Shown: positions 11,884 to 14,692 of the stretch, in pieces
How the letters are laid out: each line of letters starts with the position of its first letter
Position numbering within the stretch: the stretch's first letter is position 1
NCBI RefSeq assembly: GCF_946478925.1
Contig: NZ_CAMLDP010000046.1
Span: forward strand, 1-14,692
Direction: 5' to 3'
Length of the DNA: 14,692 nt
Source of the DNA: an uncultured Nitrososphaera sp.
Lineage (GTDB): Archaea > Thermoproteota > Nitrososphaeria > Nitrososphaerales > Nitrososphaeraceae
Notes under the pieces: model-generated
What the model saw: the letters and a program-made list of their open reading frames with translations, nothing else
What the model was told of the DNA's origin: nothing
The model's database searches: none
Made by a program: the position numbers and the translations under genes

Positions 11884-12897
11884 ATGTTTCCAATCCACGA
11901 CGACACGGAGAGAATACACGGCAGGCCGTGGCTCAACTACACACTGATTGGAATCAACGTCGCGGTTTTCATCTGGCAGGCATCGGTGACAAGCTTTTTC
12001 ACGGACGAGCAGGCCGTAAACCGGATGTTCTTCACGTACGGCACCGTACCGGACAGGCTATTCTCCGAATGGCCGGGAAGCGCCTTTACTGTCGTGACTT
12101 CGATGTTCATGCACGGAGGCATAGCCCACATCATAGGCAACATGGTGTTCCTGTGGGTCTTTGGGGACAACATCGAGGACAAGTTTGGGCGCGTAAAATA
12201 CATCCTGCTCTACATCGGCTGGGGCTTTGCGGCCGCGCTATTGCACAGCGCAGTCGCAGTGTACACCGGCGACGGGAGCGTGCCGGCAGTCGGGGCATCG
12301 GGCGCGATATCCGGAGTCCTTGGCGCGTACATGGTCCTGTTCCCAAGGGCAAAGATATACACCATAATCACGGCGTTTTTCATCTACACGGTGCGCATAC
12401 CCGTGCTCATCTACATACCGTTCTGGTTTGCGCTGCAATTGATATTTGGAATCATCGGGCAGTTTGGCCCGCTTGGCGACTCGGGTGTCGCGTACCTAGC
12501 GCACGTCGGAGGCTTTATCGCCGGCGCGGCGACCGGCCTTGCAGGAAGGGGCTTTATCCTGCCCAAGTTGGCGAGCCTTGCCGGCAAGGGCACGATGTAC
12601 AAGCCACCCGTGAAAAAGATGCGCCCCAAGCTTGAAGACGTGGTGAGCGAGACGCCCCCGGAAGTCATAGAGGGCCCCAGCTATTACGAGATAATAGCAG
12701 AGATAAAGGGCGTCGCCGACGCGTCTGCAATAAAGGCCACGTACGAGCAGGAATCAAAGCTTGTCAGGATAACCGCAAACGGCTCGCGCAGATACGAGAT
12801 GGAGGCAAAACTCCCTGACACGGCCGCCGGCGCAACCGTCGAGGACGTGCAGTACCTCAACGGCATCGCCAGGATAAGGCTCGTCAAGACGTCATGA
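11884..12897 (+). CDS. Rhomboid-family intramembrane serine protease with Hsp20-like C-terminal domain
   Basis: Rhomboids cleave membrane-spanning substrates within the bilayer. Residues 1-235 of 337 form the six-helix core: first helix NYTLIGINVAVFIWQ (18-32), the HGGIAHIIGNMVFLWVFGDNIED segment with His77, His82 and oxyanion-type Asn86, catalytic Ser139 in GASGAISG, and catalytic His207 in LAHVGGFIAG. All key residues are present. A linker rich in Lys and Pro (about 236-264) leads to residues about 266-335, which follow an alpha-crystallin/Hsp20 pattern: YYEIIAEIKGV at the start, ITANGSRRYEMEAKLPD in the middle, and YLNGIARIRLVK at the end. This assignment is by eye. The thermosome gene follows by 85 nt on the same strand. 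The ATG start is clear; a Shine-Dalgarno site is poor. Confidence 0.9.
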   Translation: MFPIHDDTERIHGRPWLNYTLIGINVAVFIWQASVTSFFTDEQAVNRMFFTYGTVPDRLFSEWPGSAFTVVTSMFMHGGIAHIIGNMVFLWVFGDNIEDKFGRVKYILLYIGWGFAAALLHSAVAVYTGDGSVPAVGASGAISGVLGAYMVLFPRAKIYTIITAFFIYTVRIPVLIYIPFWFALQLIFGIIGQFGPLGDSGVAYLAHVGGFIAGAATGLAGRGFILPKLASLAGKGTMYKPPVKKMRPKLEDVVSETPPEVIEGPSYYEIIAEIKGVADASAIKATYEQESKLVRITANGSRRYEMEAKLPDTAAGATVEDVQYLNGIARIRLVKTS

Positions 12898-12927
12898 CGC
12901 CATATGATCCGAATATCGTCGCAAGGC

Positions 12928-12935
12928 TAAAATAT
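12928..12935 (+). promoter_or_regulatory. TATA box for the thermosome gene
   Basis: TAAAATAT lies in the 85-nt spacer after the rhomboid gene. A start near 12958 would give a leader of about 25 nt containing AGGAGG. A second AT-rich run (AAATTATTTT, 12948-12957) is an alternative. The chaperonin therefore likely has its own promoter. Confidence 0.55.
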
Positions 12936-12966
12936 CCGCCAAAGGTGAAATTATTTTGCCTATTTT

Positions 12967-12972
12967 AGGAGG
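12967..12972 (+). promoter_or_regulatory. Shine-Dalgarno site of the thermosome gene
   Basis: AGGAGG ends 10 nt before the thermosome ATG at 12983. A nearer ATG at 12976 lies in another frame, only 3 nt away, and opens just a 33-codon frame. The clear site marks this as a leadered message, unlike several neighbours. Confidence 0.6.
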
Positions 12973-12982
12973 AATATGAAAA

Positions 12983-14647
12983 ATGTCAATACAACAAGCT
13001 TCAGCAGGCGGAATGCCAGTACTGATTTTGAAAGAGGGAGCGTCCCAGACGAAGGGTCGCGACGCCCAGAAGAATAACATCACGGCAGCGAAACTGATCG
13101 CAGAGGTAGTCAGGACCTCGCTTGGCCCCCGCGGCATGGATAAGATGCTGGTGGATAGCCTTGGCGATGTCACCATAACAAACGATGGCGCCACAATCTT
13201 GAAAGAGATAGACGTGCAGCATCCGGCGGCAAAGATGATGGTCGAGATTAGCAAGGCGACGGACAACGAGGTCGGCGACGGCACGACCTCCGTGGTGGTA
13301 CTCGCAGGCGCCCTCATCGAGAAAGCAGAGGAGCTTATCAACAAAGACGTCCACCCGACCATAATCGTGGACGGCTATCGCAAGAGCGCCGCCAAGACTA
13401 TTGAAGTTCTGAACAGCATCGCGCAAAAGATAGAGGGCAACGAGAAGAACGAGCTTGCCAGGGTAGCAAGGACCTCGATGCAGACCAAGATAGTGTCAAG
13501 GGAAGCAGACGACCTTGCAGCCATCGTGGTGAGCGCCGCGCTCTCTGTGGCAGAGAAAACCGACACCGGCTTTCGGATGGATGTGGACGACATCAAGGTG
13601 GAAAAGAAGGCAGGAGGCTCTATCCGCGATACCAAGATGATAAAAGGCATCGTGCTTGACAAGGAAGTCGTGCACGGCGGGATGCCAAAGCGCATCGAGA
13701 AGGCCAAGATTGCGCTGATAAACGCCGCGCTAGAGATTGAAAAGACCGAGTTTGACGCCAAGATAAACATCAGCTCTCCGGACCAGATGAAGATGTTCCT
13801 TGAGGAGGAAAACAAGATGCTCAAGGGCATGGTCGACAAGGTGGTCAAGGCGGGCGCAAACGTGGTCGTCTGCCAGAAGGGAATCGACGACATCGCCCAG
13901 CACTACTTGGCAAAGGCAGGCATCCTCACAGTAAGGCGCGTAAAGGAAAGCGACATGACGAAAATGTCCCGCGCGACGGGTGCACGGATGGTCAACAACC
14001 TTGACGATTTGACTGCAAAGGACCTCGGCTCTGCCGAGCTTGTGGAAGAGCGCAAGGTAGAGACAGACAAGTGGGTCTTTATCGAAGGGTGCAAGCACCC
14101 CAAGTCCGTTACGATTCTCATCCGCGGAGGCTCGCAGCGTGTCGTAGATGAAGCAGACAGGTCCGTCCACGACGCCCTCATGGTAGCAAAAGACGTCCTT
14201 GAAAAGCCGGCCATCGTGGCAGGCGGGGGCGCGCCAGAAGCCTATGCGGCAGCGAGGCTTCGCGAATGGGCCAGCACGCTCTCCGGCAGGGAGCAGCTTG
14301 CCGCAGAGAAATTTGCAGAGGCGCTCGAAGTGATACCTCTTGCGCTTGCCGAGAACGCCGGCATGGACCCGATTGACACGCTTACGGAACTGCGCGCCAA
14401 GCAGAGCAAGGGAAGCAAGTGGACAGGAGTCGACGCAAGGAACGCCAAGGTCGCCGACATGTCCAAACTCGACGTCGTCGAGCCGCTTGCAGTCAAGGAG
14501 CAGATAATCAAATCTGCTACAGAGGCCGCGTCGATGATCCTGAGGATCGACGACGTGATTGCCTCAAGCAAGTCGGGAGGAGCGCCGGCCATGCCGCCGG
14601 GAGGTATGGGCGGTGGCATGGGCGGAATGGGCGGCATGGACATGTAA
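12983..14647 (+). CDS. thsA: Thermosome subunit (group II chaperonin, Cpn60/TCP-1 family)
   Basis: This subunit forms the double-ring, ATP-driven archaeal folding chamber with a built-in lid. The 554 residues have full family length. Visible motifs are TSLGPRGMDKMLVD (45-58), TNDGATILKEI (66-76), the phosphate-binding GDGTT (98-102), the apical-domain region in the middle and the nucleotide-binding GGGAPE (414-419). The tail GGMGGGMGGMGGMDM is the usual Gly-Met C-terminus. The ATG at 12983 has a strong AGGAGG site and a separate promoter. Which paralogue (alpha, beta, gamma) it is cannot be decided from this window. It is regarded as stress-inducible in many archaea; that is family knowledge, not seen here. 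Confidence 0.97.
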   Translation: MSIQQASAGGMPVLILKEGASQTKGRDAQKNNITAAKLIAEVVRTSLGPRGMDKMLVDSLGDVTITNDGATILKEIDVQHPAAKMMVEISKATDNEVGDGTTSVVVLAGALIEKAEELINKDVHPTIIVDGYRKSAAKTIEVLNSIAQKIEGNEKNELARVARTSMQTKIVSREADDLAAIVVSAALSVAEKTDTGFRMDVDDIKVEKKAGGSIRDTKMIKGIVLDKEVVHGGMPKRIEKAKIALINAALEIEKTEFDAKINISSPDQMKMFLEEENKMLKGMVDKVVKAGANVVVCQKGIDDIAQHYLAKAGILTVRRVKESDMTKMSRATGARMVNNLDDLTAKDLGSAELVEERKVETDKWVFIEGCKHPKSVTILIRGGSQRVVDEADRSVHDALMVAKDVLEKPAIVAGGGAPEAYAAARLREWASTLSGREQLAAEKFAEALEVIPLALAENAGMDPIDTLTELRAKQSKGSKWTGVDARNAKVADMSKLDVVEPLAVKEQIIKSATEAASMILRIDDVIASSKSGGAPAMPPGGMGGGMGGMGGMDM

Positions 14648-14666
14648 GGTGTCCGGCCCCACTACC

Positions 14667-14688
14667 CTTCTTCCTCCTTTTTCATTTC
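14667..14688 (+). terminator. Pyrimidine/T-rich terminator after the thermosome gene
   Basis: About 20 nt after the TAA stop, a run of C and T includes five consecutive Ts (14678-14682). No hairpin is evident. T-rich tracts like this terminate archaeal transcription. It lies at the window edge, so its full extent is unseen. Confidence 0.4.
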
Positions 14689-14692
14689 CGCC

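Noticed and set aside
11323..11919. Long minus-strand reading frame across the Lrp-like and zinc-finger genes.
   Set aside because: It is antisense to two well-supported genes with promoters and motifs, and its translation shows no domain pattern.
11928..12635. A 235-codon plus-strand frame inside the rhomboid gene.
   Set aside because: It is an out-of-frame shadow of the rhomboid core, rich in Arg and His as expected for a frame shift in GC-rich DNA.
12976..13077. A 33-codon frame starting at an ATG 3 nt after the thermosome Shine-Dalgarno site.
   Set aside because: It overlaps the thermosome coding sequence in another frame, its product resembles nothing, and the 3-nt spacing is tighter than that of the real start. 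It is most likely chance.
1..14692. CRISPR array, insertion sequence, prophage or toxin-antitoxin system.
   Set aside because: I saw no regularly spaced repeats, transposase or phage motifs, and the genes are mostly core housekeeping with uniform base composition by eye.

Overview
This window is archaeal chromosome, most likely from an ammonia-oxidising thaumarchaeon of the Nitrososphaera lineage. The domain assignment is firm: ribosomal proteins L7Ae, S28e and L24e, aIF5B-type IF2, a group II chaperonin (thermosome), an intron-containing tRNA-Leu, TATA boxes about 26 nt upstream of start codons (leaderless messages), and Shine-Dalgarno sites of the GGTGAT/GGAGGT type. The lineage call is an inference from protein flavour, fairly high GC and gene set, and is less certain.

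Layout. Positions 1-117 hold no convincing gene (one weak inverted repeat at 62-85). A minus-strand tRNA-Leu(UAG) with a 21-nt intron (118-223) is divergent from a phosphoglucosamine/phosphomannomutase gene (289-1659), and the two may share one AT-rich promoter element. Then comes the conserved archaeal translation cluster rpl7ae-rps28e-rpl24e-ndk-infB (1733-4780), packed with 6-18 nt between genes and probably translationally coupled; ndk and infB are both forced to use TTG starts.

The minus strand from 10420 down to 4781 carries ribosomal protein L11, a 1559-residue secreted, membrane-anchored subtilisin-like protease, and a thioredoxin whose stop codon abuts that of infB. Divergent from L11 is a winged-helix regulator of the FilR1 type (10528-11340). 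It is followed by a mini-operon of a stand-alone Lrp/AsnC ligand-binding domain and a 56-residue C2H2 zinc-finger protein, then a rhomboid protease with an Hsp20/alpha-crystallin-like C-terminal extension, and a complete thermosome subunit with its own promoter and strong Shine-Dalgarno site.

Theme. Most of the window is core information processing and protein quality control: translation (tRNA, ribosomal proteins, IF2, nucleotide supply by NDK), folding (thermosome), redox (thioredoxin), and proteolysis at or outside the membrane (subtilase, rhomboid). I found no CRISPR array, insertion sequence, prophage or plainly transferred segment, and no wholly new multi-gene system. The observations most worth checking are the rhomboid-ACD fusion beside the chaperonin gene, the Asp-to-His insertion and calcium loops of the subtilase, the tRNA intron geometry, the L7Ae leader hairpin, and the tiny zinc-finger gene.
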